Below the pieces are notes generated by a model. The model did no database searches. It saw nothing but the letters and a program-made list of their open reading frames with translations, and was not told where the DNA came from. From Endomychus coccineus (lineage: Eukaryota; Arthropoda; Insecta; Coleoptera; Endomychidae), in contig OY294068.1 of NCBI GenBank assembly GCA_958510875.1, forward strand, positions 33,770,297 through 33,834,296: DNA of 64,000 bases. The letters are read 5' to 3'. Of this stretch, positions 11,522-21,745 are shown piece after piece. The position numbers and the translations under genes are program-made. Position 1 is the first letter of the stretch, and the number at the start of each line of letters is the position of its first letter.

Positions 11522-12734
11522 CGAGGGCAAGATGAAAAGTTCCTGAAAAATAGAACAGATGACGCCACAAGTCAAAATCCGATGTGACATTTGTGATGTA
11601 CTGTTTTTAACTAGAATGCATTTGAATTTTCAGACTGATATGTCATACAGTTCTGTTTTGACACCCAACGAAAGCAAGCAACCTTGACGATTTTTATACA
11701 CATGGCAAAAAGTTAATTTCGCGTCTTGATAAAACATTATTTTTTTTTGCGTGGAAAAAAATTATGCAAACCAAAGCATCGCTTGTTAAACATTATGGGG
11801 ACTCTTCACCATCGATTGGAACGATTCACAAGTGGTTTACTGATTTTCGTTATGGTAGTATGACCACAAAGGACGCCGAACGTTCTGGTCGTCCAATTGC
11901 GGTTATAACGTCAGAAATTGTCGATAAAATTCTATGAACATCTCAACCGAACGGGTAGGAACATTTTGCATAAATCTTTGAATATGAGAAAGCTATCTAC
12001 CAGATGAGTGCTGCATTTGCTCCTCTATTGACAATAATCGCGACCGTGTGACAACTTCAAAGGAGTGTTTGGCGATGTTCAAGGGGGATAAGAAGGACTT
12101 TTCGGTACGTCTTGAAACCATGGATCCATCAGAACACACCAAAGAACAGTCGAAATGGTGGACTTGTTCTGGAGAATCGAAGCCGTGAAAGGACAAAGTA
12201 AGTTTATAGACGAACAAAGTCATGGAGACAGTTTCGGGATGCATACGGTATCGTCCACATCGATAACCTTGAAAACAACAAAACGATCATTGGCGTTTAT
12301 TATGCAGAGCTGTTGGATCGATTCGACGCCGATTTGAAGGGAAAGCGGCTGCATTTGGCAAAGAAAAAAGTGCTCTTCCATCAGGACAACGCACCGGCGC
12401 ACAGGTGCGCGCTCACAATGGCAAAATTGCATGAATTGCTACGAATTAGTTCGTCATCCACCATATTCTCTAGATTTAGCCCCCTGCGATTATCATATAT
12501 TTCCAAACATGAAGAAATGGCTAGGCAGAAAGAGGTTCCTACGATGAGGTCATCGCTGAAACAAACGCCTATTTTGGAGGATTGCCGAAATCGTATTATT
12601 TGAAAGGAATCTGAAAATTAGAAAAACGTCGGACCAAGTTTATCGGGTTAAAAGGAGATTATGTTGAGAAATAAAATGAGTTTTGACCAAATAGGTCTTG
12701 TTTCAGTTTTCAGGGACTTTTCACCTTGCCCACG
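11522..12734 (+). mobile_element. mariner-type DNA transposon, decayed
   Basis: The ends are inverted repeats: left CGAGGGCAAGATGAAAAGTT (11522 on), right reverse complement CGTGGGCAAGGTGAAAAGTC (from 12734), with shared CCTGAAAA following. Each end is flanked by TA (11520-11521 and 12735-12736), the mariner target duplication. The 1213-bp length is normal for mariner. Confidence 0.9.
11764..12603 (+). pseudogene. mariner transposase pseudogene
   Basis: The N-terminal paired-type DNA-binding region can be read (SLVKHYGDSSPSIGTIHKWF ... TTKDAERSGRP), then stops at about 11936. Fragments such as NMRKLS follow in other frames. The catalytic part resumes with SDYYAELLDRFDADLKGKRL and KKVLFHQDNAPAHR near 12330-12410, which holds the second catalytic Asp. 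The first catalytic motif, normally MDETW, is replaced by a MDPSEH-like reading near 12120, and the C-terminal third is frameshifted. The protein would have bound the terminal repeats and cut at TA sites; this copy cannot. The original length was about 345 residues. Confidence 0.88.
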
Positions 12735-12753
12735 TATTCGTTCAATTGTTTAC

Positions 12754-12794
12754 ATGTTATATCAACAAGCTATTTGATTAGGTTGATATAACAT
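12754..12794. repeat. Perfect 13-bp inverted repeat
   Basis: ATGTTATATCAAC (12754-12766) and its exact reverse complement (12782-12794) are separated by 15 bases, just outside the right end of the mariner copy. Function unknown. Confidence 0.8.
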
Positions 12795-13039
12795 ACAAAG
12801 TTGGCCACATGTGCAATAATGCAACATGAGCAAAGCTACCTTATTATTGATACATCGTCTACATCAACATCGATATGGATGAATCTTATGAAATGACTCA
12901 TCAAATATGTAAACTTCAGGAAGTATTATATATAGATTATCATAAGCTATTAGGAGTAGAAGATAAGATATCATAAATCACGATTAAGCAGTTATTAGTC
13001 ATTATCTTATAGAAAAAATAACACCGTGGTGTTACTACG

Positions 13040-13210
13040 GTTTTTTGTCAATCAGAATTGTCATGTGCCAATTTTGATGAAAATATATCCATTGATTAAT
13101 TTTCTACGAATGTGTATAAGATTCAAGAAAATTCAAACACGTGAAATGCATCTAGGGTGCCACGGAAATCAGAACCAAATGACTGTTGTAACGAAGCTTA
13201 AATTTTGAAA
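13040..13210 (+). mobile_element. Leader segment of LTR family 2, detached
   Basis: This matches the minus strand of about 16000-16150 (shared blocks CCAATNTTGATGNAAATATA and CGTGAAATGCATCTAG). In copy B that block lies downstream of the primer site, whereas here it precedes the LTR. A 60-codon ORF spans it (13026-13208), but no domain is recognised. Confidence 0.6.
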
Positions 13211-13672
13211 TATCATTTGTTTTGGATCAGGCAGTAAATACGAATATTACACGTAAATTCCGGTTAAATAGTTCATTATTTCAACAGATATGCGTGAGCT
13301 CCGAATATGTATTCCGTGATTGTCACTTTTCTAAATCTCCGTAATTTTGAATAAGTGTAATTATTTCGATAAATGAATTGAATTTATGCCCGCTTAAAAA
13401 TTGCATCCACTCCGATTAACTTGTGTTGCAAAAACGGGGATCTGGTGAGTTAACGCATCAAACTTTGAACAGCCTTATGTATAAAAAGGGCGAACAACCA
13501 AAAAACTCCGATAACATTTGTTTACTGTGCCAAGAGGAACTACCGAGATATCATGAGCGCGAATTTTAGATCTAAAAAGTAGCGTCATTTTCAAGCATTA
13601 ATCGGGACATAAATAAAAAAAGCCACAAAATGAGGAATTGGTGGTGCGGACTTGACCAGAACCTCGAAAACA

Positions 13673-13679
13673 TATAAAA
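13673..13679 (+). promoter_or_regulatory. TATA box of LTR family 2, copy A
   Basis: TATAAAA followed by GCAGTGACAGACAAAAGATC, a block kept in copy C (63818-63824 minus). A likely core promoter; a second TATA-like string lies at 13479. Confidence 0.5.
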
Positions 13680-14402
13680 GCAGTGACAGACAAAAGATCG
13701 GGATCTTACCATCTCTTTTGTTGTTTTGATTATCAATCAGTACCGTTGAAGTGTGATTATTATATTACAATCAGAATCAGAGTTCAAGTCAGATTTAAAA
13801 TTTGAATTGTATACAGTGTTCCGTGTTTGTGTTTGTGAATTTTACATAAGGTAAATAATAGGTTAATATTTTATTTTGGGGCATTACGATATATTTTCCG
13901 ATCTGAACGAATTTTAACCGTTTGATATATCGTAGTGCGTTTTAACAACATTTCAAGTGACAATGCTATCTGAATGATTACCGTACCTCGCTTATTACTC
14001 TAGGACCTGCTTGATTTGTGTGCTTCCGTAAATTGCTAAATGTAAATCATTTATCAACCGATTCCGTACCGTTGAATTGGAATTAAATAGCGAACATATC
14101 GTAAAAACAGATATGTTGTAACAGTTTTCTTTTACCGCTTGAGTTTCTTTATATTTTCCGTCTGGGTGAATTTTTGTGATTAATACCGTTCAATTGCATT
14201 TATAACTTATTCTGGAAGTGTATTTATTATTATTATATATTTAATATTTGGAATTCCCCGTTTTAATAAATTATTTCTGCTCCATCTCTTAACGAGCTAA
14301 GTTTTAGCCAGGTATCAATTGTAATTGAAGCCTACAATTTTGATACTGTTTTCTGTCCAATGGGCGCTGGTTTTACTTCACTGTAGCTACCCTAGGGACA
14401 AG

Positions 14403-14418
14403 GCTATCTGTAGATAGC
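14403..14418. other. Conserved palindrome near primer site, copy A
   Basis: GCTATCTGTAGATAGC forms a 6-bp stem with a TGTA loop. It is enclosed by ACAAGG (14396 on) and CCTTGT (14432 on), which extend the hairpin. The same position is palindromic in copies B and C. Confidence 0.7.
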
Positions 14419-14486
14419 ATAGTGACAAGCCTTGTGGTGATGACCCTAGCAGAAGTCCTTAAAAGGAGTAAACCTTTAGAAAAATC

Positions 14487-14670
14487 TGGTGCCCGAGAAA
14501 TTTAAGTTTACCGCAGTAAGCAGTTTACCGGAAAGCGACAAGGTACACGTCATACTGTCAGAACATCAAATAAATTTCTGAATAGACAAAAGAAAAGGTA
14601 TCATCGTGATGGAACAATGCATTTTCGAACGATATTCAAGTTTTTTTTTCAGCATTACAATTTAATTACC
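14487..14670 (+). mobile_element. Primer-site-like start and leader of LTR family 2, copy A
   Basis: TGGTGCCCGAG at 14487 corresponds to TGGCGCCCGAG in copy C. The first ten bases in copy C equal those of a tRNA-Lys(UUU) primer site, but the rest (GATTTGAAG) differs, so the tRNA is uncertain. The following leader (TTTACCGCAGTAAGCAGTTT...) is shared with copy C, then jumps to a block (CTGTCAGAACAT...AACGATATTCAAG) shared with copy B, so copy A has an internal deletion. Confidence 0.6.
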
Positions 14671-14705
14671 TAGTTCAAGTTTGATTCAAATTTGAGCTAT
14701 TTTTC

Positions 14706-15770
14706 CTATAAATATACGAATAAGATAAATAAGTACGAATATTCACCCTCATCCACTTGAGATACTATTGAACTGCTGAAGACCTCACCTAACAAGTAGC
14801 GATCATCTGAATGAAGTGTTTGTTTACTCTGATGATGGCTATTTGGTAACTTATTTTTAATTAAACAAAACGTGATATATTTCATCACACGGTGGCTTCA
14901 TCAAACAATGACTCTACAAACTATAGTTTTTTCCTCAAATATTCAAATTAAGATTAAGAAAGAGGGAATGAGTGAGGTACGTGTACAGTAGGATAAGAGC
15001 TACTTACAAATAAATTCAATAATGGAGAATTGGTAAAGTTTTTCTGATCACTTAAAAGGTTTCTTGTTTTTTTGAACTTATTAATATCAATTTTCTCTAA
15101 GTTATTCAATACTTTACTTTTAACTGACTTATGGATAATCTCAAAATCATCTCTGAAATGATAATCAGTTTCTTCAATATGGCTTACCACTTTTGAATCT
15201 ACTTTCTTCAAATTAAAATGTTCTTCAACTCTAGTTTTGGAAGATCTTACTGTTTGGCCTATGTAGAATATATTACAATCTTCACACTCTGCGTTGCATA
15301 CTCCTGATTCTTGATCTTTTCTATTCCTATCCTTGTTGTTTTTAATATATTTGCCTATCGTAAATATGGAATATGAATTTTCAACAAGTAACCACCAAAA
15401 CCATCCAAATTTGGTAGCTGTGAAGTCCTAATTGCTTTAATATTATTTAAGTGGATAAGGCTGATTATTCCGTACGTAAGTGTTATAGCGTATCCACATT
15501 TGTGAATTCTTTTTATGTATAGGACGGATAATCTTGAAATTATTCGTCCTGTAATTCTTGCATGATGGAAAAGATCCATTATTTCTCACGTTTACCACGT
15601 CTCTCAGCGATATCGTCTGTGCTGATTAGCTTTCTTACACTATAAATACGAAACAATCACCCACTAAAACTGCTATTAAAGTTAGGACCTTTTAGCTACC
15701 ATGAAACCATCATCAGCTGAAAGTTACTCACTTTAACAGTATTTTCAGTAGATGAGGGTGATGTTTCTTA
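14706..15770 (-). mobile_element. PLE remnant flanked by two terminal-repeat fragments
   Basis: Minus-strand order: a terminal-repeat piece at about 15770-15675 (GCTGATGATGG...GTAGCTAAAAGGTCC), a GIY-YIG coding remnant at 15350-14954, and a second terminal-repeat piece at about 14815-14735 (AGATGATCGCTACTTG...GGTCTTCAGC, then GTGGATGAGGGTGAATATT). The two flanks are in the same direction, as in PLEs. A further plus-strand piece of the same repeat (CTGATGATGGCTATTTGG) starts at 14829. Confidence 0.6.
14954..15350 (-). pseudogene. PLE GIY-YIG endonuclease domain, partial
   Basis: The minus strand from about 15350 encodes GVCNAECEDCNIFYIGQTVR and then SSKTRVEEHF, the Cys-rich start and the YIGQT...R...EH core of the GIY-YIG nuclease found at the C-terminus of Penelope-type proteins. 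It is followed by an open tail to a stop at 14954 (residues IEETDYHF ... SPLLNLF), typical of the end of these proteins. The nuclease nicks target DNA for integration. The N-terminal RT is missing; only a short unassigned ORF (15355-15579) lies upstream. The reading frame itself is intact for about 130 codons. Confidence 0.82.
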
Positions 15771-15924
15771 TTTATATTGTAAAAAAGCTAGTCAGTGCAG
15801 ACGATAATACAGGAAAACGTGGGTAACGTGAGAAATGCTGAATCTACTTCATTACGCATATATTACCGGTCGAACAATTCCAAACTGTAACTGGAGGAAT
15901 CAACCAAATTTAAAACGTATTCGA

Positions 15925-16440
15925 ACTAATTAGCTTGCTACTCTGAAAAAACTTGATTATCGTTTGAAAATACATTGTTTTCTCAGGATGAAGATATTTC
16001 TCTTGTCTATTTTATGTTCTGACAGCCATTTGATTTTGATTTCATTGCACTCTAGATGCATTTCACGTATTTGAATGTTTCCTCTTCTTTAAGCCCTTAG
16101 AAAACTGACCGAAGGATATATTTCCATCAATATTGGCATATGGCCATGTCACGCACCTTGTTACTTTTTGGCGATTGTCACTTACAACGGCTTCAACACT
16201 CCTTCAAGTCTATCAGATCTGAATCTAATTGAATTTATGTTGATTTCTCATGAGCCAAATTTCGGTTGAGGTTTACTCCTCGTTGAGGGCTTCTGCTACA
16301 AAACTTATCACAGTTATATCCATGGATATTTTTGTCCAAGGGTAGTCTCAGTAGAGTTATTAAACAGGGGTCATAGGGCAAACTGAATAGTATTAAAATT
16401 GCAGACTTTAATTGCAATTAATACTTGGTTACTTCTCGGC
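15925..16440 (-). mobile_element. LTR family 2, copy B (LTR 3' end plus leader)
   Basis: The minus strand of 16437-16257 aligns with the last 180 bp of the LTR in copies A and C (AATTGCAATT, the palindrome, CCTCAACG...GGAGTAAACC), followed by a primer-like TTGGCTCATGAG and a leader to about 15925. It is the most diverged of the three copies. A 60-codon minus ORF (16235-16417) is fortuitous. Confidence 0.65.
16316..16329. other. Conserved palindrome near primer site, copy B
   Basis: ATATCCATGGATAT is a perfect 14-bp palindrome at the place where copies A and C have GCTATC-type palindromes. The sequence has changed but the symmetry has not. Confidence 0.65.
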
Positions 16441-16984
16441 TACTCAAGTGATGTTGCAGGAAGTTATGTTAAGCAAACACGAAACATCCCAACAATGAGT
16501 TTATTCATGCAGGAAGCTTCAACATCGATAAATATTTGACTATTTGACTCTGTCGATGTGATAATAATTTATCTCGACCTGGCGAAAGCATAAGGAATCT
16601 CAGAGACAATAATTGCAAAGAAAGCGGTCCAAACAGGCTGTTTTCTTATTATAGCCTTAAACACAAATAGTCATGTGAGTATTATTAAAAACAGCTATTC
16701 ATGCACTAATTACTATTATCAAACTTCTCATCATGCATGGGCTACTGGAGCAGAGCAAATGAAAGCAGGTTGAGCTGTAGTGGTTCCCCCGCAATATCTC
16801 CACTATGCCCAAGTAATATCAGTAATCCCTTTGGTACTTTTCAATTATGGTGAATACTGAGATTTATTTATCCAGCACTTCTTTCAGGTGAGTTCGCGCA
16901 GATTCTTGACAACGGTCTCCCTGGTAATTGTACGACAGTGCCAGGCACTTATATACTACCCACACATAAATTTGATGATTAAAA
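16441..16984. other. No recognisable feature
   Basis: No ORF, repeat or RNA gene that I can support. Confidence 0.5.
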
Positions 16985-17275
16985 CTCTCACTTCCGGATA
17001 GTTGCAGCGTGTTAGAATTATAACTACCTCGTCAGCAATACCACTTTACTCCCAGCTGGACACAGTGAGTACAGTAGATATCACGACTCTCGAACATACA
17101 TCCCCCTTCAGAACCTACTTCGGGTAGTGACAGCGCCAGCGTGTGACCCTGGCGGTGGACTATCTACGACACACACTTATTTCCGGGTAGACACAGTGTA
17201 TATTGGTATGTTTTGATTCACTTTCACTGTATTTCTCCTCCAGAGCATACTTCCGGGTAGTCACAGCGTGTAGAC
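16985..17275 (+). repeat. Degenerate spaced repeat (CTTCCGGGTAGTCACAGCGTGT)
   Basis: A roughly 22-bp motif recurs with drift at about 16986-17011, 17116-17145 (with an inserted CAGCGC), 17183-17205 and 17254-17275; a weaker one (CTGGACACAGTG) is near 17055. Spacing is about 70-130 bp. I see no coding function. Confidence 0.55.
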
Positions 17276-17399
17276 CATTGCGTATCAAACACAATTTTAA
17301 TTGTTAAACGAAATATTATCGTGCTTACCGATACGCAACTTTGCCTCGACTCAACCATCTTCGCATCTCTTATAGTTTTCGAGATCCCAATGATGAAAG

Positions 17400-17850
17400 T
17401 CGAATTTGAAACACCCGGTATGTTGTAAAATACTGTTCACACGTTTGGAGTTCAGCTCTCAAACGTATTCTGAAGTTCTTTAATTATACTCAGAAGAGAG
17501 CTAATCGTCTGATTGGTGATGGCACACTCACTTATTCATTGATCCGTCTAAGTACCTGAGTCGGTGATTTCTCCCTTTCTATAGATATGTACTTAATCGG
17601 CTTCTCGAAAACCATGTTTGTTGTTCCACCCAGAGCGATTCCAGGTAGGCAGACTAGTCCAACTCAGGCTGGTCATCCTTGTCAGCCTCAAGCACTATAG
17701 AACTTATTTTGGCTAGACTTCATTTTTCTATATACGGCGGAGTTGTGAAACTCTCGATAAAAAATCCAATGCCTATCTATTCTCCCAACATTCCACCGCT
17801 GGCTCATACGTTGGTCTCGGACATTATATATTTTCTTTTCGTGTAGTCCA
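17400..17850 (+). pseudogene. CR1/Jockey-type LINE RT C-terminal fragment
   Basis: Broken frames encode a QKRANRLIGDGTLTYSLIRL-like block near 17480-17560, then DFSLFYRY near 17570 and a terminal block with ELWNSR near 17740. These correspond to the region after the RT thumb of CR1-type elements. Several frameshifts. The same motif order is seen in the minus-strand copy at 32236-33640. Confidence 0.6.
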
Positions 17851-19335
17851 AATATTTAAAAAAATTGAAGTTATAAAATGTTTCAATATTCTAGAATATG
17901 CAACGCATGTGACAATTATCTCTGTATAAGATAGTGACTGCCTGCGTACCCCACTGTGGCATAAGCTACTAACCTCCGATCATTATTTTTCCGGTAATAA
18001 TAAGGTTAATCATTTCTCCAATCTGAAATGAACGTTGGTCGATTTATAGAATGTCAGCATATTGGGAACGGCGTATACTCTAAATTGCTAGAGAATGATA
18101 TACAAACCATTATTCCGTGTGATAAAGATTTCTCCAGGAACGTCCCATTACATTTCTTCGTGACATCTACCGGAAATGGCCATATTTTGCCACACATTCC
18201 ATTTTCTCATTTCTCAGACGACCACATTTGCGGCAGGATTAGGTTAATACCTACAATTTCAGCTAAACTTTCATAGAACTCAATTTACGAAACTTTTTTC
18301 ATTGCGTTTTACCCAACTTCGAAATGACAGAAAAATAAATAACGTAAATATTCCTCAACTTGACTTATAAAGATTTAAAACGTTTCTGAAATTAGAATCA
18401 ATTACGTTCCCATAATTTCAAATGACATTTCGATGTCGAGGTAAAAGCATTATTATGGGTCACAGTACATCTTATGAAGTTATGTCTTTTGTTAGCTCTG
18501 AGGAGAAAAGTGTTTCCGTTGAATTAGTGCTGGTTATTAATTGTGTTACTCAGAAAGACGTCCAACTTAGATTGGGGTGAGATTCTATTCTCTCAGTAAA
18601 GTTTTTCATTGGCAACAACAGCATAATCAAGATACATTTGTTGTATATAATCACGAGAGTAAGAGCAAATCAATTCACATGGAGACAACAATATTTACAA
18701 TTGAACTGAATTTTCACTATAATGCCAAAAATTATAGAATGAAGGGGTTAATTCATTTCCTTCGCGTTACTACAGACTGGTTCATAGATGTTGGCACGGA
18801 CTTTAAAATGTGAAGTTCAAAACACGTTAACTCAAGTTTTGTTGAACGTATTTGGAGCAAGTATTTGGTGCATCCGGCACCACAAAAAGTGATGGAAGCC
18901 CATGATTTTAAAATTACTTTCATTGTCTGAGTATTAACGCAATTTCATTTTGATTTCTGTTTAAACAGAAAAAGCTTCGACAATATTACTTTAACCCTCA
19001 AGGAATATTGGCAAAATGATAGTTGTTATCAAGGATCCGTGTTGGTTCATTAATTAACTGCTCGAATTCATAGGTAATAGTAAAGGCCTCCTGCCTGTCG
19101 TTCTGCGTCATCCGTCTTGTTTGAGAACTTGAGCCAAGCGAAAATGTGCACGTTGAAATCCTTCATGATGATAATTTCAGCTGCTGGATAGTTCTGCTAT
19201 AGATACCATATTATGGTGAAACAACCTTCCTTTCTCATGTGTCTCATCTGTTCTCAAGTCGAAACGTTGGTTCAGATATGTCGACGAAACTTATTTATTT
19301 TATTTTTGTCATTTAAATTAATTACATCATTGTCA
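17851..19335. other. No recognisable gene; two short unassigned ORFs
   Basis: ORFs at 18028-18276 (82 codons) and 18577-18813 (78 codons) on the plus strand carry no recognisable domain. They could be chance. No repeat detected. Confidence 0.45.
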
Positions 19336-19339
19336 AAAA

Positions 19340-20620
19340 TTATTCCTGTTCATAAAAAAATTTGAAAAGTAACATCCAAAACTAAAGACCCGTTACAATT
19401 CTCAGTTGCTGTCCTAAAGTAATTGAAAAATTAACGGTGAATAGATTGACTGCTTTCATGAAAAAATTCAATTTACTGAATAAAAACCAGCATGGTTTCA
19501 CAAAAAAACAAATCTACAGGTACTGCAATAACCGAGTTCCTGGACGGAGTTTACACTGCTCTAGACGAAAAAAACAACTGCTTGGGGCTTTTCATAGATC
19601 TGAGTTAAACTTTCGTCTTAGTCGACTACAGGATATTGCTCACTAAATTACAAACTTTGGGAATACATGGAACTCTAGTAAATTGGATGAGATCTTATTC
19701 ATACAAAAGACCTCATTACGTTCGAATGAATAATTGCAAATCAACTATATTGAATATGCATAGAGGGGTGCCACAGGGTGCCGTTCTGAGTTCATTGCTG
19801 TATCTCATTCATGTCTCGAACTTTGATATTGATAACTCTATACTTTTTGTTGATGACACAACGGTTGAAGTTCATGAACCCACTGAAAAAGCTTCAATCG
19901 AATCTTCAAATGATTGCATGAAGTCGATAAATAGATACTATAATATTAATAAACTACATCTAAATTCTAACAAAACTGTATTTTTAAAATGCAATGCTTC
20001 TAATCATAATGATAAAAGCTACCTAATCAAATCCGAAAAGAGTTCAATACAGCAGGTGAACTTGTACGAGATTTTTAGGTATCACTCTAGGCTCAAAGTT
20101 GAAATGGTCACAACACATAAATGTCCTGTGTAAAATATTGGCTACTGATACTTAGGTTATTGGAAGGTTGAAAGAAGTTATTAAGGGTGATACTCTCATA
20201 ATATACTATTTTGCGCACATAGTCTCACTTGTCACATGCCATAGCTACATGGGGAGTAACCTCGGATTTACAAAGAGTTTTTATTTTGCAAAAAAATCTG
20301 TTCGAAGAATGTTCCATCCAAGGTGTCAGACCACTTGTAAGCCTATCTTTATAGGATATAAGATTCTGACGGTACCATCAATTCTCATATATCATCTGCT
20401 ATTATATGCTCATAAGAACATGGAAACTGCAAATCAAGAAATAGTAGCAGCAAATACCTATACACAAAACTGAATTATTTGAAAGTCAACGATATCAATC
20501 TATACAACTTTATAATGAGTTCCTATTATCGTTTAAATCTTTGAATGAACATTGTTTTGAGAAAACAGTCAGTAAAATCTTGAAGAAGGAAGCATATTTT
20601 TCTAAAATGGACACATTTCA
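19340..20620 (+). pseudogene. Non-LTR retrotransposon reverse transcriptase, frameshifted
   Basis: RT blocks in order: VIPVHKK-like start near 19345, a NRLTAFMKKFNLLNKNQHGF block (19437 on), an LGLFIDLS..FD-type block split by frameshift near 19575-19625, then an open frame (19636-20133) with LVNWMRSY, RGVPQGAVLSSLLYLIHVSN and ILFVDDTTVE. The second catalytic motif is FVDD where relatives have FADD. After a gap the C-terminal part follows (20168-20473; VPSILIYHLLLYAHKN). The enzyme would have made cDNA at a nicked target. Clade is CR1/Jockey-like, not settled. No 5' ORF or endonuclease is seen upstream. Confidence 0.8.
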
Positions 20621-20720
20621 ATTCATTTATTAGAAATAATAATATATAGTAATGATTTTCTTTTCTTTTCTTCCTATATGTTTATTGTGAGATATTGTAT
20701 TGCAAATGTTTTTTAATATA

Positions 20721-21613
20721 CCGGGATATCAAAAATTATGTTGGTCAAGGGTGGTTGTGGAATCTAAAACGTGTGTCTTAACTTTACGTTTGAAATAACT
20801 ATGTCACCGTCACACTGACATCATCAATAACCTACAAATTTCATACCTATTTATTTCAGTTGTAAAACAATAATGAACTACAAATTATGAAATAATTATG
20901 TGAACTTTGAACCTTTTCAGAGGTCGTGATAGCCACAATCCGGGACAAAAACTGTTTTGAAATAGTTAATTTTCCGTAAATCGAATGACGTTCACGTGAG
21001 AAGCCTTTTCGCGTGCCGTTCTCGCTCCATGTAGTTAGATTTAGTATCGGACCGTGCCCGACGGCCTTTCTTTTTTCGATAAATGTCCATTAAATAGGAA
21101 AATTTAATCAAAACATTTTGAGCTATTCTCAGATCTCAGCTACGCGCGACGTACCGAAGGGAATTTTCTCGCGACTAGAATATACACGAAACGGGTAAAA
21201 GCTAGCCGCCCATAGCCAAGAACACTTTATTACAACTGGCGCCGGTCGCACGGGGCAAGAAACTTCCCCAAATTAACAAGACCGAGGTAAAATGTATAAA
21301 CTCTAACATACGCGAGCTCCTCGAGGCATATGTCAAAATGATTCCGTTCGTAGCTAATTACATAGGACGTCTGGCGTTCATGCAATTATGTTTTTAGATA
21401 ATTCGAACCTTCTAATTTCGATAAGCTACTTGAAAATTCCGGAGTCCAAAGCGCTAAAGACTTCTGAGTGTTAAAATATTCGTATAAAATTGCGAAATTT
21501 CGCACTTTTAGAAACTTCAAATTAATTATGACATAATTATTTCAAAAGTAAAGTAAGACACACGTTCGAGATTCCACAACCACCCTAGACCAAGATATTT
21601 TTTGATATCCCGA
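20721..21613. mobile_element. Non-autonomous inverted-repeat element (family M), copy 1
   Basis: The ends are inverted repeats: CCGGGATATCAAAAATTATG at the left, and the reverse complement of ...TTTTTGATATCCCGA at the right, extending through TTGG-TCAAGGGTGGTTGTGGAATCT and the ACGTGTGTC block for more than 70 bp. Flanked by TA. 893 bp; no transposase. A second copy is at 46081-47047. The middle (about 20990-21460) is GC-rich and is shared, inverted, with the element at 26072-27982. Confidence 0.88.
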
Positions 21614-21691
21614 TATAGTCGATTGTGATTTTAATAGTTTTAGGATGATGTTCAATGTACTTAATTATCTGATGAACATTTCGTTTCTAAT

Positions 21692-21745
21692 TTAGTTTAT
21701 TCTGATGATGGCTACTTGGTACATGAAGGATCCTCAGTAAATTTA
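21692..21745 (+). mobile_element. PLE terminal-repeat motif, hammerhead-like type B
   Basis: CTGATGATGGCTACTTGGTA at 21702 followed by a GAAGGATCCTCAGTAAA block matches pieces at 14829, 15745 (minus), 51950 (minus) and 61315. The pattern is CTGATGA, stem GGCTAC/GTAGC, then GAAA, but here GAAA is mutated to GAAG. Confidence 0.45.

Larger units (their letters stand above)
13480..14486 (+). mobile_element. LTR of retrotransposon family 2, copy A
   Basis: About 1 kb that aligns with the minus strand of 63046-64000 almost end to end. Features: a TATA box at 13673, AT-rich middle, palindrome at 14403, and a primer-site-like sequence immediately after. The left end cannot be fixed because the partner copy runs off the window; I set it where clear alignment starts. 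No coding capacity is visible. Family (Gypsy or BEL/Pao) cannot be decided without pol. Confidence 0.7.

Noticed and set aside
16985..17275. CRISPR array
   Set aside because: Repeats are degenerate and unevenly spaced, and the window is eukaryotic.
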